From NCBI RefSeq assembly GCF_000143825.1, contig NZ_CM000961.1, forward strand, positions 1,199,448-1,263,447: 64,000 bases of DNA. The letters are read 5' to 3'. Of the stretch, positions 27,875 through 38,531 are shown one piece after another (within the stretch, counting starts at the first letter, position 1; each line of letters begins with the position of its first letter). The position numbers and the translations under genes are program-made. The stretch is from Corynebacterium genitalium ATCC 33030 (lineage in GTDB: Bacteria; Actinomycetota; Actinomycetes; Mycobacteriales; Mycobacteriaceae). Under the pieces are notes generated by a model. That model saw only the letters and a list, made by a program, of their open reading frames with translations. It did no database searches and had not been told where the DNA came from.

Positions 27875-27989
27875 CATCCCGAACTCAGTCACAAGAGCAC
27901 CACCTGACACACTTGCCCCGGGCTTTTAGCGCTTCACGGGGCGTGCAGCTGGCGTGGCCTAAGTGTCTGGTGAGGTTGAGTTCGGGATG
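27875..27989. repeat. Family A palindromic element, complete (115 bp)
   Basis: CATCCCGAACTCA (27875-27887) and TGAGTTCGGGATG (27977-27989) are perfect reverse complements. Further pairing continues inward with CACCTGACACACTT against AAGTGTCTGGTG and GCCCCGGGC against CACGGGGC. It lies between convergent genes and could also stop transcription from both sides. Confidence 0.8.
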
Positions 27990-28072
27990 GATCCGAGTCC
28001 TTCCCCGCTCACCATGCCCCTGCTCTGAAGCGGGGCTGTCGTACAAGCTTCGGCTTCGGTCGTTGCAGCGAG

Positions 28073-30097
28073 CTAGAAGCTGCCGCCGCGACCGCCCATG
28101 CCGCCGGCAAAACCGCCGCCTCCGCCTCCGGAGAAGCCACCGCCGCCACCGCCGAAGCCTCCTCCACCGAAGCCGCCACCGCCGCCTCCACCGAGGATGG
28201 ACCCCCAGATAATTGCGTTGGCCATGGTGTTCATGGACTGGGTGGTCTGCTGGTTGCGGTAGGAGGTGATGTCGTCGTTCGCGGCGTTGACGGCCCGGCG
28301 AGCGGAGTCGGTTGCGGCGCGGGCGAACTCGATCGCGTTCTTCGTGTCCTGAGTGCGGCGGTTGAGTGCCTCGGCGTACTGGCGCTTTGCCTCCGCAAGC
28401 AAGGTGCGGGCACGGGAGCGAATGATGCGTCCGCGGGAGTTGATCAGGTCTTCTGCACCTTGGATCTGCGCGTTAGCGACTTGGAGCTGTTGGTCCAAAA
28501 GCTGCAGGCGGCGCTGCTGGTCGGAGGCGACACCACGGGCCTGGTCGATCTGCTCGTCAATGTCGGCGTCGAGGTGGGTGAGCTCGGTGTACAGCGCCAA
28601 CGGGTCCGTCTCGGGGCGGTTGCCCATCTGGGAGAGTGCTTCGCGGGCGCGGGAGGAGACGGCGTCGAGGGCGCGGACGTCGATACGCGCGCCCTGGTTC
28701 GTCTGCTGCTTGAGCTGCTCAATCTCCTGCAGCTCGTCTTGGATCTCCTGGATCAGTGCGGGAAGGTTCGTGCGGGCGGTGGAGATATTTGCCTCTGCGT
28801 GCTCGATGGCCCGCAGGTTGGTGTCGGCGACCTCGACCGCGTGCTGGGCGCCGCGGAGGATGTCGATGAGTGCGCCTTGCTGGCCCGCAGGCTGCGAGGC
28901 AAGTCCACGCGCCTGCTCGAGCTGGCCCTCCGCTTCCTGAATCGAACCTTGGGCGATGTCGACGTTCTGGGTGATGGAGGAGAGCAGTTGCTCGTCGTAA
29001 CGCGACTGCAGGTCGCTCAGCGTCGCACGGGCCGGCTCAATGCGGGCGCGCAAATCGACAGTGCGCTGGAAGATCGCGTCCACTTCCTCATTGGCCTTCA
29101 TGAGCACGCCGCGCATCTCCTGGAACTCCTCCGCCTTGGCCTTGAGCGCTTCTTCGGCTTGGCCGCAGGAGGAGATGATGTCGATGAGCATCGCGCGCTT
29201 TTCCGGCTCGGTCTCCGGGATAGCGTCGCCAAGCCGCTGGTGGGTGTTGAATGCGCGCTGCAGCTCAGACGTGGCCTGGTTCATGGCGGAAGTGAAGGGG
29301 CGAACACGGTCGGCGCCGAACTCTGCGGAAGCGATCTCGAGCTCTTCCTTGCCCAAGCGAATGGACTCGTCGGTCTGGACGAGCGCATCGTGCGCGAGTT
29401 CCTCCAAGGTGTGCGTAGGTAAGCGGCCGAGCGATTCGGTGTCGCCCGGGGCCAGGGCCCTAGCGGACTCAAGCTGCTTCCGGTCGCGCTTGTTGTTCTT
29501 GTTGCGGCCGTACATGTAGAAGCCGCCGCCGGCGAGAGCTGCCGCACCCAGGCCACCAGCAACGAGCGCCGCGCCCTCGCCGTCGGAGGAGCCGTTCACG
29601 GCATTGATCGCGTTCAAACCGGCAGCGCCGTAGTTCTTGCCGGTTAGCTGGCTGTACGCCGCATCGTACATGTTGTCGACGTCGCCGCTGCTCCATTGGC
29701 TGCCCGCGTTGACGTTGAACTTGCCCTCCGTGTCAATCGCCAAAACGGCCGTGTTCGGGCCCTTGTCCGTGATGGCTTCGCGCACCCACTCGGCGGGGTC
29801 CTGGCCACCGAAGGAGTCCATGTAGACGACATACGCGTTGAGCTGCTTGTCCTGCTTCAACTGCTGGATCGCCGATTCGATCTGCTGCTTCTCGGCGCCG
29901 CTGAGCACCCCGGCGTCGTCAGTGACGTTCTCGGACAAACCGGTCGGGGACAGCGCAGTCGCTGTCTGCGCGAGCACCTGCTCGTCACCGCTGAACGCAG
30001 CGTACGCCAGCGGTGCAGCAGAGAAAGCGGCGGCGCCGGCAAGCGCAGGCACAGCAAGGGCGATGCGGATGGAACGCGGGAAGTTACGCGGAGTCAT
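28073..30097 (-). CDS. TPM-domain membrane protein with Gly-rich tail
   Basis: A 674-residue protein. A signal peptide (IALAVPALAGAAAFSAAPLAYAAF) leads to an extracytoplasmic TPM domain (about 45-165, VTDDAGVLSGAEKQQIESAIQQLK). One membrane helix follows (GAALVAGGLGAAALAGGGFYMYG), then about 430 residues of cytoplasmic coiled coil rich in Glu, Gln and Ala. The final 35 residues are almost only Gly and Phe. Relatives in mycobacteria and corynebacteria are envelope-stability proteins of unclear role. ATG 30097 lies 7 bases after TACCCT (antisense of 30105-30110), so it may be leaderless. Divergent from dgt. Confidence 0.85.
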   Translation of the reverse strand: MTPRNFPRSIRIALAVPALAGAAAFSAAPLAYAAFSGDEQVLAQTATALSPTGLSENVTDDAGVLSGAEKQQIESAIQQLKQDKQLNAYVVYMDSFGGQDPAEWVREAITDKGPNTAVLAIDTEGKFNVNAGSQWSSGDVDNMYDAAYSQLTGKNYGAAGLNAINAVNGSSDGEGAALVAGGLGAAALAGGGFYMYGRNKNNKRDRKQLESARALAPGDTESLGRLPTHTLEELAHDALVQTDESIRLGKEELEIASAEFGADRVRPFTSAMNQATSELQRAFNTHQRLGDAIPETEPEKRAMLIDIISSCGQAEEALKAKAEEFQEMRGVLMKANEEVDAIFQRTVDLRARIEPARATLSDLQSRYDEQLLSSITQNVDIAQGSIQEAEGQLEQARGLASQPAGQQGALIDILRGAQHAVEVADTNLRAIEHAEANISTARTNLPALIQEIQDELQEIEQLKQQTNQGARIDVRALDAVSSRAREALSQMGNRPETDPLALYTELTHLDADIDEQIDQARGVASDQQRRLQLLDQQLQVANAQIQGAEDLINSRGRIIRSRARTLLAEAKRQYAEALNRRTQDTKNAIEFARAATDSARRAVNAANDDITSYRNQQTTQSMNTMANAIIWGSILGGGGGGGFGGGGFGGGGGGFSGGGGGGFAGGMGGRGGSF

Positions 30098-30179
30098 GCC
30101 CACTAGGGTAGCGCGGTTGGTGCCAGACACGCCGTTGTCCGTCCGCGAAAGCGTAAGACCGCGTCTAGGCTCGTGAGCG

Positions 30180-31454
30180 ATGGCTTACCAGTATGAATCT
30201 GCCGACACCGCCAGGCGCGTCACGGAGGGGGAGAAAGGTTCGCAGCTCGCCGAGAGCGTGGACTCTCGCGACGCGTTCTCGCGGGACCGGGCCCGTGTGC
30301 TTCACTCCGCGGCCCTGCGCCGGCTCGCTGACAAGACGCAGGTTGTCGGCCCGCGTGACGGCGACACCCCACGTACCCGGCTGACGCACTCGCTTGAAGT
30401 CGCGCAGATCGCCCGCGGAATCGGCTCCGGCTTGGGCCTCAACCCAGACCTGTGCGAAATGGCGGGACTCACGCACGACATCGGCCACCCGCCGTACGGG
30501 CACAACGGCGAAGTCGCACTCAACGCGCTCGCGCACGGCTGCGGCGGTTTTGAGGGCAACGCACAAACGCTGCGCATTCTCACGCGCCTCGAGCCGAAAT
30601 TGCTTATCGACGGCACATCCCACGGCCTCAACCTCACCCGCGCCGCCCTAGACGCAGCCTGCAAGTACCCGCGCACGCGGACCAACCCGGACGGCACCGT
30701 GAACAGGAAGTACGGCGCCTACGACGAGGACGCGGAGATCCTCGCGTGGCTGCGTGAAGGCCACGTCGACGACCGCCCGCCGATGGAAGCGCAGGTCATG
30801 GACTGCTCCGATGACATCGCCTACAGCGTCCACGATGTCGAAGACGGCATTCTGTCCGGACGCATTACGCTCAAGGTGCTGTGGGATCTCGTGGAGCTGG
30901 CCGCGCTCGCGCAGAAGGGCGCGGCGGCGTTTGGCGGTACGGCCGAGGAGCTTATCGACGCCGCAGCCCGCCTCCGATCGCTCCCCACCGTCTGCGAAGC
31001 TGCCGACTTCGACTACTCACTCCAGGGGTACGTGAATTTGAAGCGGATGACATCGGAGCTGGTCGGCCGCTATGTCGGTGCGGTGGTTTCCGCGACGCTC
31101 GCGGCGAAGCCCGAGGGCGCGAAACTGGGGCGCATGCACGGGGAATTGGTCATCCCGCCTGAACCGGAGGCTGAGGTCCGTCTGCTCAAGACCGTCGCTG
31201 TGCTCTACGTGATGGATATGCCCGCCCACATCGCGCGGCAGGACAGGCAGCGCGACCGCATCACCCGCGTTTATGACTACCTGCTGGCGGGCGCGCCGGG
31301 CACCCTGGACACGATGTTCGCCGCCTGGTGGGCTGACGCCTCCACCGATGCGCAGCGCCAGCGCGTCATCATCGACCAGATCGCCTCGATGACGGAGTCG
31401 CGTTTGGAGCGCACAGCAAAGAAGGCCGACGGCCTCGCCGGCTTCTTCACCTAG
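30180..31454 (+). CDS. dgt: dGTP triphosphohydrolase-like HD protein
   Basis: A 424-residue HD-domain enzyme that removes triphosphate from dGTP and thereby tunes the nucleotide pool. The metal ligands appear in RTRLTHSLEVAQIARGI, LTHDIGHPPYGHNGE and MDCSDDIAYSVHDVEDG. It is the deoxyguanosinetriphosphate triphosphohydrolase-like form that precedes dnaG in corynebacteria. ATG 30180 follows TAGGCT by 8 bases. Two copies of GCTTATCGACG lie within it (30602 and 30950). Confidence 0.93.
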   Translation: MAYQYESADTARRVTEGEKGSQLAESVDSRDAFSRDRARVLHSAALRRLADKTQVVGPRDGDTPRTRLTHSLEVAQIARGIGSGLGLNPDLCEMAGLTHDIGHPPYGHNGEVALNALAHGCGGFEGNAQTLRILTRLEPKLLIDGTSHGLNLTRAALDAACKYPRTRTNPDGTVNRKYGAYDEDAEILAWLREGHVDDRPPMEAQVMDCSDDIAYSVHDVEDGILSGRITLKVLWDLVELAALAQKGAAAFGGTAEELIDAAARLRSLPTVCEAADFDYSLQGYVNLKRMTSELVGRYVGAVVSATLAAKPEGAKLGRMHGELVIPPEPEAEVRLLKTVAVLYVMDMPAHIARQDRQRDRITRVYDYLLAGAPGTLDTMFAAWWADASTDAQRQRVIIDQIASMTESRLERTAKKADGLAGFFT

Positions 31455-31473
31455 GCATGGGTCGGTGGGGGCG

Positions 31474-31499
31474 GCGTAGGACCCATCCCGAACTGAGTC
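31474..31499 (+). repeat. Left 26-bp inverted terminal repeat (family A)
   Basis: This 26-bp sequence, beginning GCGTAGGACCC and ending AACTGAGTC, is the exact reverse complement of 32680-32705. The two copies bracket the AbiEi/DUF559-like gene, making a 1,232-bp unit. No short target duplication is obvious beyond the repeats. Confidence 0.8.
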
Positions 31500-31544
31500 A
31501 CTCCTTTAACACTGGTCCCGCCTATGGCTGCTCACTAATCGCAT

Positions 31545-32543
31545 TTAGGGTGTGCCACCTCCGTACCTGAGCTTTTCACTACGAATCCGGCGGATAAACG
31601 CTGTCTTGCTGCGCGTGACTTGGTCGGTGGTAAAGAAGATGATCCGATAGCCCCGTGCGGTAGCGCATAAATGGGGTTCTTGGGGTGAGGGGATTGGAGC
31701 TGTGGTCCAGTTGCTGGCGGGTATGCGGAGGGGATCGTCGTCGATAAGCACAATGAGGCGGCTATCAACGACGATGGGCGCGGTCCACCCCTTTCCCAGA
31801 TCAACGTTGCCCCGCACCCACATGCCGTCCTCGGCTATCCACGCGTAGGCCAGGCAGGTTCCAAAGTCGGAGAACCGCGGTGGATCCCAGTCTGCGGAGA
31901 CAGGGAGGTGGTGGTTTCGGGGGAGGGGATCCTCGAAAGATCGGTTGTAAGCGACGATCTCCTTGAGAGGGATGCCGCTATTGAGCAGGGCAGTGACGGC
32001 AAGAAACCCTCCCACCCGGCCTTCGAGGCGGCGGAGATCAATGCTCGTGCGTAGAGGTGTGGTTGTGCGGACACCGTCAAGCTCGACAATGTCGTCGTCT
32101 TTGATCGGGAACTGGTGGTAGCGGGTCAACTGTGGCCATTTGGATTTCGGAGGCACCGAGCCAGAAGGGAGCACAAGGTCCACGGGCCCGCCGCCGGGCG
32201 TCGGAGTCCACATACCGTGTTGTGCTGCCGCCCACCGTCCGACCAAGACAGCTTTCCGCGTCGCCAGAACGGCAGCGGCACCGCGCACGGTTTCCTTCTC
32301 ATGGGTTGGTAAACCGCGAAACCAGGCCTGATCAACGAGTGCTTTATCCGCGACGAGGGACAGTGGCCGATTCGCTACAGCGTCTTGATGGGCCCCGTTG
32401 CCTGACCAATAGAGACTCGTGGCACTGAGCTCTTGGTAGAGACGGTGGCGTAGCTCAGCCGCTCGATCGGCGCGTTCAGAGCCGAGAAGATTGCGCGGCT
32501 GTTCATCCCCGATGTTCCCCATACATTGATTGTGAGTGTTCAC
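31545..32543 (-). CDS. AbiEi-like protein with DUF559-like C-terminal half
   Basis: 332 residues. The middle matches the AbiEi antitoxin-like fold of actinobacteria: VLVGRWAAAQHGMWTPTPGGG, VDLVLPSGSVPP and LDGVRTTTPLRTSIDLRRLEG. The C-terminal third (VDSRLIVLIDDDPLR, ARGYRIIFFTTDQVTRSKTAFIRRI) resembles the Vsr/DUF559 endonuclease-like fold, although an active-site set is not clear. Start GTG 32543 has GGAGAG close by; ATG 32522 is an alternative. It has no cognate AbiEii toxin gene nearby. Perfect 26-bp inverted repeats flank it and dgt and dnaG normally adjoin, so it is probably a cargo or mobility gene inserted here. Confidence 0.7.
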   Translation of the reverse strand: MNTHNQCMGNIGDEQPRNLLGSERADRAAELRHRLYQELSATSLYWSGNGAHQDAVANRPLSLVADKALVDQAWFRGLPTHEKETVRGAAAVLATRKAVLVGRWAAAQHGMWTPTPGGGPVDLVLPSGSVPPKSKWPQLTRYHQFPIKDDDIVELDGVRTTTPLRTSIDLRRLEGRVGGFLAVTALLNSGIPLKEIVAYNRSFEDPLPRNHHLPVSADWDPPRFSDFGTCLAYAWIAEDGMWVRGNVDLGKGWTAPIVVDSRLIVLIDDDPLRIPASNWTTAPIPSPQEPHLCATARGYRIIFFTTDQVTRSKTAFIRRIRSEKLRYGGGTP

Positions 32544-32610
32544 GCCGCTCTCCGCTAGGCCCCTGCCCGCATCCCGAGCAAGGTGGGGTGTCGTTTAGTG
32601 AGGGCTAGAG

Positions 32611-32697
32611 CCCATCCCGAACTCAACAACATGCGCCACTTGAGGCGTTTGAAACTTGTGAGAGAAGTGCGGCAGGTGCGACTCAGTTCGGGATGGG
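32611..32697. repeat. Family A palindromic element, complete (87 bp)
   Basis: CCCATCCCGAACT (32611-32623) pairs with AGTTCGGGATGGG (32685-32697). The interior contains CACTT and AAGTG half-sites at similar depth to the 27.9-kb copy. Its right arm is part of the 26-bp repeat 32680-32705. Confidence 0.8.
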
Positions 32698-32705
32698 TCC
32701 TACGC
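32680..32705 (-). repeat. Right 26-bp inverted terminal repeat (family A)
   Basis: Exact reverse complement of 31474-31499. It begins GACTCAGTTCGG and ends GGTCCTACGC, and lies 100 bp before the dnaG start and 137 bp upstream of the AbiEi-like start codon. Confidence 0.8.
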
Positions 32706-32804
32706 ACTCGTGTGCAGGATGCTCCGCATGCTTTACGACGGCGCATTGCCCCGCCCAATCCAGCGCTATTCCGCGTGTCCGGGTGCGCAGGTACTATATG
32801 CGCC

Positions 32805-34724
32805 ATGGCTAGGGGCAGAATTCCGGATAGTGACATCGAGGCTATCCGTGAGCGCGCCAACATCGCGGACATCGTGGGGGAGTACGTTCAGCTCAAGCCT
32901 GCCGGGCATGACTCTCTGAAAGGCTTGTCGCCCTTCAAGGATGAGAAGACCCCGTCGTTCCACGTGCGCCCCGCCCGCGGTTACTACCACTGCTTCTCTA
33001 CCGGCAAAGGCGGCGATGTCTTCTCCTTCATGATGGAGATGGAGCAGCTCTCTTTCCCTGAAGCAGTCGAGGCGGTCGCGGAGGAGATCGGCTACCACAT
33101 CAATTACCAGGGCGGATCCACTGGCGCCCGCGATGTGAAGCCCGGTACCCGCGCACGTTTGCTCGCCGCCAACAAGGCTGCGCACGAGTTCTACCGCGAG
33201 CAGTTGGAGACTCCGGAGGCTGAGCCTGGGCGACGGTTCCTGCTCGACCGCGGCTTCGACAAAGACACCATTTACCACTTCGAATGCGGCTACGCTCCCG
33301 ACGGCTGGGACACGTTGACCAAGCACCTGCTGCGCAAGGGGTTTGACGCGCAGGAGCTGCAAGAGGCGGGCTTGTCCACGATGGGGCGCCGCGGTCCCAT
33401 CGACAAGTTCCGCCGCCGCCTGCTGTGGCCGATCAAGGATGTCGCCGGCAACGTCATCGGTTTCGGTGCCCGCAAGTTGTTCGATGACGACAATATGGGC
33501 AAGTACATGAACACCCAGGACACGATGCTCTATCACAAGTCCAAGGTGCTTTTCGGCCTCGATTTGGCGAAGAAGAACATCGCACAAGGCCACCAGTGCG
33601 TCGTGGTCGAGGGCTACACCGATGTCATGGCGATGCACGCCGCCGGCATCACCACCGCTGTCGCTGCGTGCGGCACGGCCTTCGGTAAGGACCACATGAG
33701 CATCATCCGCCGTCTCATGCTGGACGACAATTACTTTCGTGGCGAGCTCATCTACACCTTCGACGGTGATGAGGCCGGCCAGAAAGCTGCCATGCGCGCT
33801 TTCGAGGGTGACCAGCAGTTCACCGGCCAGTCTTTCGTCGCTGTCGCTCCGGAGGGCATGGACCCGTGCGATCTGCGCATGGCTAAGGGCGATTCCGCGG
33901 TGCGGAATCTGGTGGCCAGCCGCGTTCCCATGTTCGAGTTCGTCATTGAATCGCTGCTCAAGGACTACTCGCTGGATACTCCGGAGGGGCGCCTGCAAGC
34001 TTTGCGGCGTACCGTCCCCGTCGTCGCCCAGATCCGCGACACCCCACTGCAAACCGAGTACGCCCGCCAGCTCGCAGGATGGGTCGGTTGGCCGGACCCG
34101 AATGAAGTGATCCGCCAGGTCCGCCAGGAAGCGAAGAACCCGTCGAATAAGGGCAACAAGCGTTCTGCGTGGGAGAACGCGACCCCCGCAGCTTCCGATG
34201 GCGGCTCCGGCGCGCCGGGTGCTCCCGCCTTCCAGGTGCCTAACCCGCAGGACCCGCGCCTGTGGGCCCAGCGTGAGGCTATCAAGGTGGCGCTGCAGTA
34301 TCCGGAGGCTGCCGGCAGCTACTTCGACGGCATCAACCCGGACGCATTCACCGATCCGGCGTACCGGGCCGTCCGCGACGCCATGGCCAAGGTGGGCGGA
34401 GCGGCCAATGCTGGCGCTTCAGAGAGTGCCGGCCCAGCGTGGATCGCGAATGTCGCCGCAGAAATGGTCGATGTGACCGGCCGAAACTTCGTCTCTGAGC
34501 TCGCGGTCGAAGAAATTCATGCGGCGGACCCGAGCGCTTACGCCGACTCTGTGCTCTCCCGTCTCCAGGAGGTCAGGGTGGGTAACCAGATCGCGCAGCT
34601 GAAGTCGCAGCTGCAGCGTATGCGGCCGAGCGATGATGAGATGGCGTACAACGCCTTGTTCTCTGACCTGGTCGCGCTGGAGCAAGCGCGCCGGGAGCTC
34701 AACGACCGCGCCTTCCGCGGATGA
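32805..34724 (+). CDS. dnaG: DNA primase DnaG with degenerate zinc motif
   Basis: 639 residues; makes RNA primers for replication. The TOPRIM domain is normal: VVVEGYTDVMAMHAAG (about 266), ACGTAFGKDH and FDGDEAGQKAAMRAF. A helicase-interaction domain follows to the C-terminus. The N-terminal CHC2 zinc module is altered: GLSPFKDEKTPSF and YHCFSTGKGG stand where relatives have GLCPFHDEKTPSF and HCFGCGxGG, so only one of four ligands remains. ATG 32805 lies 7 bases after TACTAT (32792-32797), suggesting a leaderless mRNA. The family A element sits directly upstream. Confidence 0.95.
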   Translation: MARGRIPDSDIEAIRERANIADIVGEYVQLKPAGHDSLKGLSPFKDEKTPSFHVRPARGYYHCFSTGKGGDVFSFMMEMEQLSFPEAVEAVAEEIGYHINYQGGSTGARDVKPGTRARLLAANKAAHEFYREQLETPEAEPGRRFLLDRGFDKDTIYHFECGYAPDGWDTLTKHLLRKGFDAQELQEAGLSTMGRRGPIDKFRRRLLWPIKDVAGNVIGFGARKLFDDDNMGKYMNTQDTMLYHKSKVLFGLDLAKKNIAQGHQCVVVEGYTDVMAMHAAGITTAVAACGTAFGKDHMSIIRRLMLDDNYFRGELIYTFDGDEAGQKAAMRAFEGDQQFTGQSFVAVAPEGMDPCDLRMAKGDSAVRNLVASRVPMFEFVIESLLKDYSLDTPEGRLQALRRTVPVVAQIRDTPLQTEYARQLAGWVGWPDPNEVIRQVRQEAKNPSNKGNKRSAWENATPAASDGGSGAPGAPAFQVPNPQDPRLWAQREAIKVALQYPEAAGSYFDGINPDAFTDPAYRAVRDAMAKVGGAANAGASESAGPAWIANVAAEMVDVTGRNFVSELAVEEIHAADPSAYADSVLSRLQEVRVGNQIAQLKSQLQRMRPSDDEMAYNALFSDLVALEQARRELNDRAFRG

Positions 34725-34760
34725 GTCTGAAAACGTCTCTCCCCGCTAATATATAGCCTT

Positions 34761-35393
34761 ATGAGCGTTCTGGTTTTGGATCCTCGATGGCCGGACATGA
34801 TCTCCATCGGTGTCGCCGGCCGGGTGAAGGGTCCTGTCATCTTCACTGACGAGGTGCCCATTGCGGCCCGGTGGAACTTCGGTGACCTCGTTCGCGGGGA
34901 GGATGCCGAGGGGCAAGGGTGGCTGGTCACGACCGATCTCCACGATCCCGTTGTGCAAGAACGCGTGGAGGCGGGCGAGGAACTCGTGCAGGTGTCCTCG
35001 CTGTTGGATCCGGTGTATCAGGCGCAGCGGGTCATGCGCGCGGCGCGCACCCGCGGAGAGTGGGAAATGGGCCAAACCCATGAGTCTTTGCTGGAGTACC
35101 TTGAGCAGGAATCGGCCGAGTTCGCGGATGCTGTACGCACAGAGCAGGGTGACGAGGAGATGAAGAAGGAGCTCTCTGACCTGCTTCTACAGGTGCTCTT
35201 CCACGCTGAGATCGCAAACCAGCGTGGAGCTTTCTCTTTCGCTGATGTCGCGCAGGCGTTCGTGGACAAGATGAAGAGCCGTGCGCCCTATCTGTTCAAC
35301 GGCAGCACCGGCACCGTGGCTAAAGCTGAACAGGTCCGGTTGTGGGCCGAAGGAAAGAAGCGAGAGATTACGGGCGGGGGTAGCCGTCGTTAA
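34761..35393 (+). CDS. mazG: MazG-type nucleotide pyrophosphohydrolase
   Basis: 210 residues. The all-alpha NTP pyrophosphatase core begins near residue 85 with RGEWEMGQTHESLLEYLEQESAEFADAV and KKELSDLLLQVLFHAEIA, carrying the E-x-x-E and E-x-x-D metal-binding pattern. The first 80 residues form the extra N-terminal domain seen in actinobacterial MazG. It cleans up mutagenic or excess NTPs. ATG 34761 is 8 bases after TAATAT (34747-34752). Gene order mazG-(transglycosylase)-eno is shared with other corynebacteria. Confidence 0.9.
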   Translation: MSVLVLDPRWPDMISIGVAGRVKGPVIFTDEVPIAARWNFGDLVRGEDAEGQGWLVTTDLHDPVVQERVEAGEELVQVSSLLDPVYQAQRVMRAARTRGEWEMGQTHESLLEYLEQESAEFADAVRTEQGDEEMKKELSDLLLQVLFHAEIANQRGAFSFADVAQAFVDKMKSRAPYLFNGSTGTVAKAEQVRLWAEGKKREITGGGSRR

Positions 35394-35543
35394 GCGATGC
35401 GCTAGCGGCTGGTCACCAATGCGGCCGTTGGAGGGACGTCGCGCGCAGTGACGGAAGAGGAAACTGTTGCTGCAGGGGCACTTTTCTTGGCAGTTCTTTG
35501 GGGATGCAAGGATTGGTGAGCCCGCGCGGTAGAGTGTTCGATC

Positions 35544-37738
<2,195 letters not shown>

Positions 37739-37748
37739 CGTTCGTTTC

Positions 37749-37775
37749 CGGGGCAATGTTCTGAGCGTTGCCCCG
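37749..37775 (+). terminator. Hairpin after eno
   Basis: CGGGGCAA (37749-37756) pairs perfectly with TTGCCCCG (37768-37775) 10 bases after the eno stop. No T-run follows, so termination is likely but may be partial. Confidence 0.5.
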
Positions 37776-37827
37776 CAGCGCGTCGCGCGGGGTCGTGGGG
37801 TGGGCGCGAGTACACTTCGTATTCACT

Positions 37828-38526
37828 ATGGCCACACGATCCCCACGCGACTCAGGGCGCGACGCGGCGCAGCGTAACGCACGCGGCGGTAGAACGCAGC
37901 GTGACCCGCAGCGCACCCCTGAACGCGCGAACGAGCGCAGCGCACGCCGCGCCCCGCACCGTCTACCACGGACGGTGCCGGTTGCCAGCCGTGATGCCGC
38001 ACGGGCCAAGGCGCGCGCGAAGAAACCGCGCCGCATGGAGATGCTCAAAGGCGACATTGTCGGCGTGGCCGTCCTGATCACCGTGGTGCTGATCGTGCTG
38101 ATTGCTATCGCGGTGCCCCTGCGCAACTACTACAGCGGCCGCGAAGAGATCGCCCGGTTGGAAGCGTCGATCGAATCGAAGAAGCAGCAAAAAACTGAGC
38201 TCGAAGAGAAAATCGATCGTTACAACGATCCCGCTTACGTTGAACAGGAAGCCCGCCGACGCCTAGGCATGATGGCGCCCGGTGAGACGGCGTGGCGCAT
38301 CATCGACCCGCGCATGCAGTCGGATGCAATCACAACGTCGCGCGGTGACGAGATTGACCCGGACACCCCGTGGCACACCGTGATATGGGATTCGCTCCGC
38401 GAGATCCCGGAAAAGCAACCCGAGACCGAGGGCGCGCCTGAAGAGCCTCCGGCACCCGAAGAGCCACCGGCACCTGCGCCCGAGGAACCACCGGCCGAGC
38501 CGGCTGAAGCACCTGTGGAACAATAG
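37828..38526 (+). CDS. FtsB/DivIC-like septum formation initiator
   Basis: 232 residues. A long Arg-rich cytoplasmic head (about 1-70) precedes one membrane helix (GDIVGVAVLITVVLIVLIAIAVPL), then a coiled coil REEIARLEASIESKKQQKTELEEKIDRYNDPAYVEQEARRRLGM, the signature of FtsB/DivIC. The C-terminus is a Pro/Glu-rich tail (about 40 residues of EEPPAPE-type repeats) that likely reaches into the wall. The divisome complex with FtsL and FtsQ is the expected partner. Lies between eno and DUF501 as in other actinobacteria. Confidence 0.9.
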   Translation: MATRSPRDSGRDAAQRNARGGRTQRDPQRTPERANERSARRAPHRLPRTVPVASRDAARAKARAKKPRRMEMLKGDIVGVAVLITVVLIVLIAIAVPLRNYYSGREEIARLEASIESKKQQKTELEEKIDRYNDPAYVEQEARRRLGMMAPGETAWRIIDPRMQSDAITTSRGDEIDPDTPWHTVIWDSLREIPEKQPETEGAPEEPPAPEEPPAPAPEEPPAEPAEAPVEQ

Positions 38527-38531
38527 CGTCC

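Noticed and set aside
28081..28200. Short GGC/GCC repeats as a satellite
   Set aside because: They encode the Gly-rich tail of the TPM protein on the minus strand.
31545..32543. Complete AbiE toxin-antitoxin pair
   Set aside because: No AbiEii nucleotidyltransferase-type gene lies on either side; dgt and dnaG are the neighbours.
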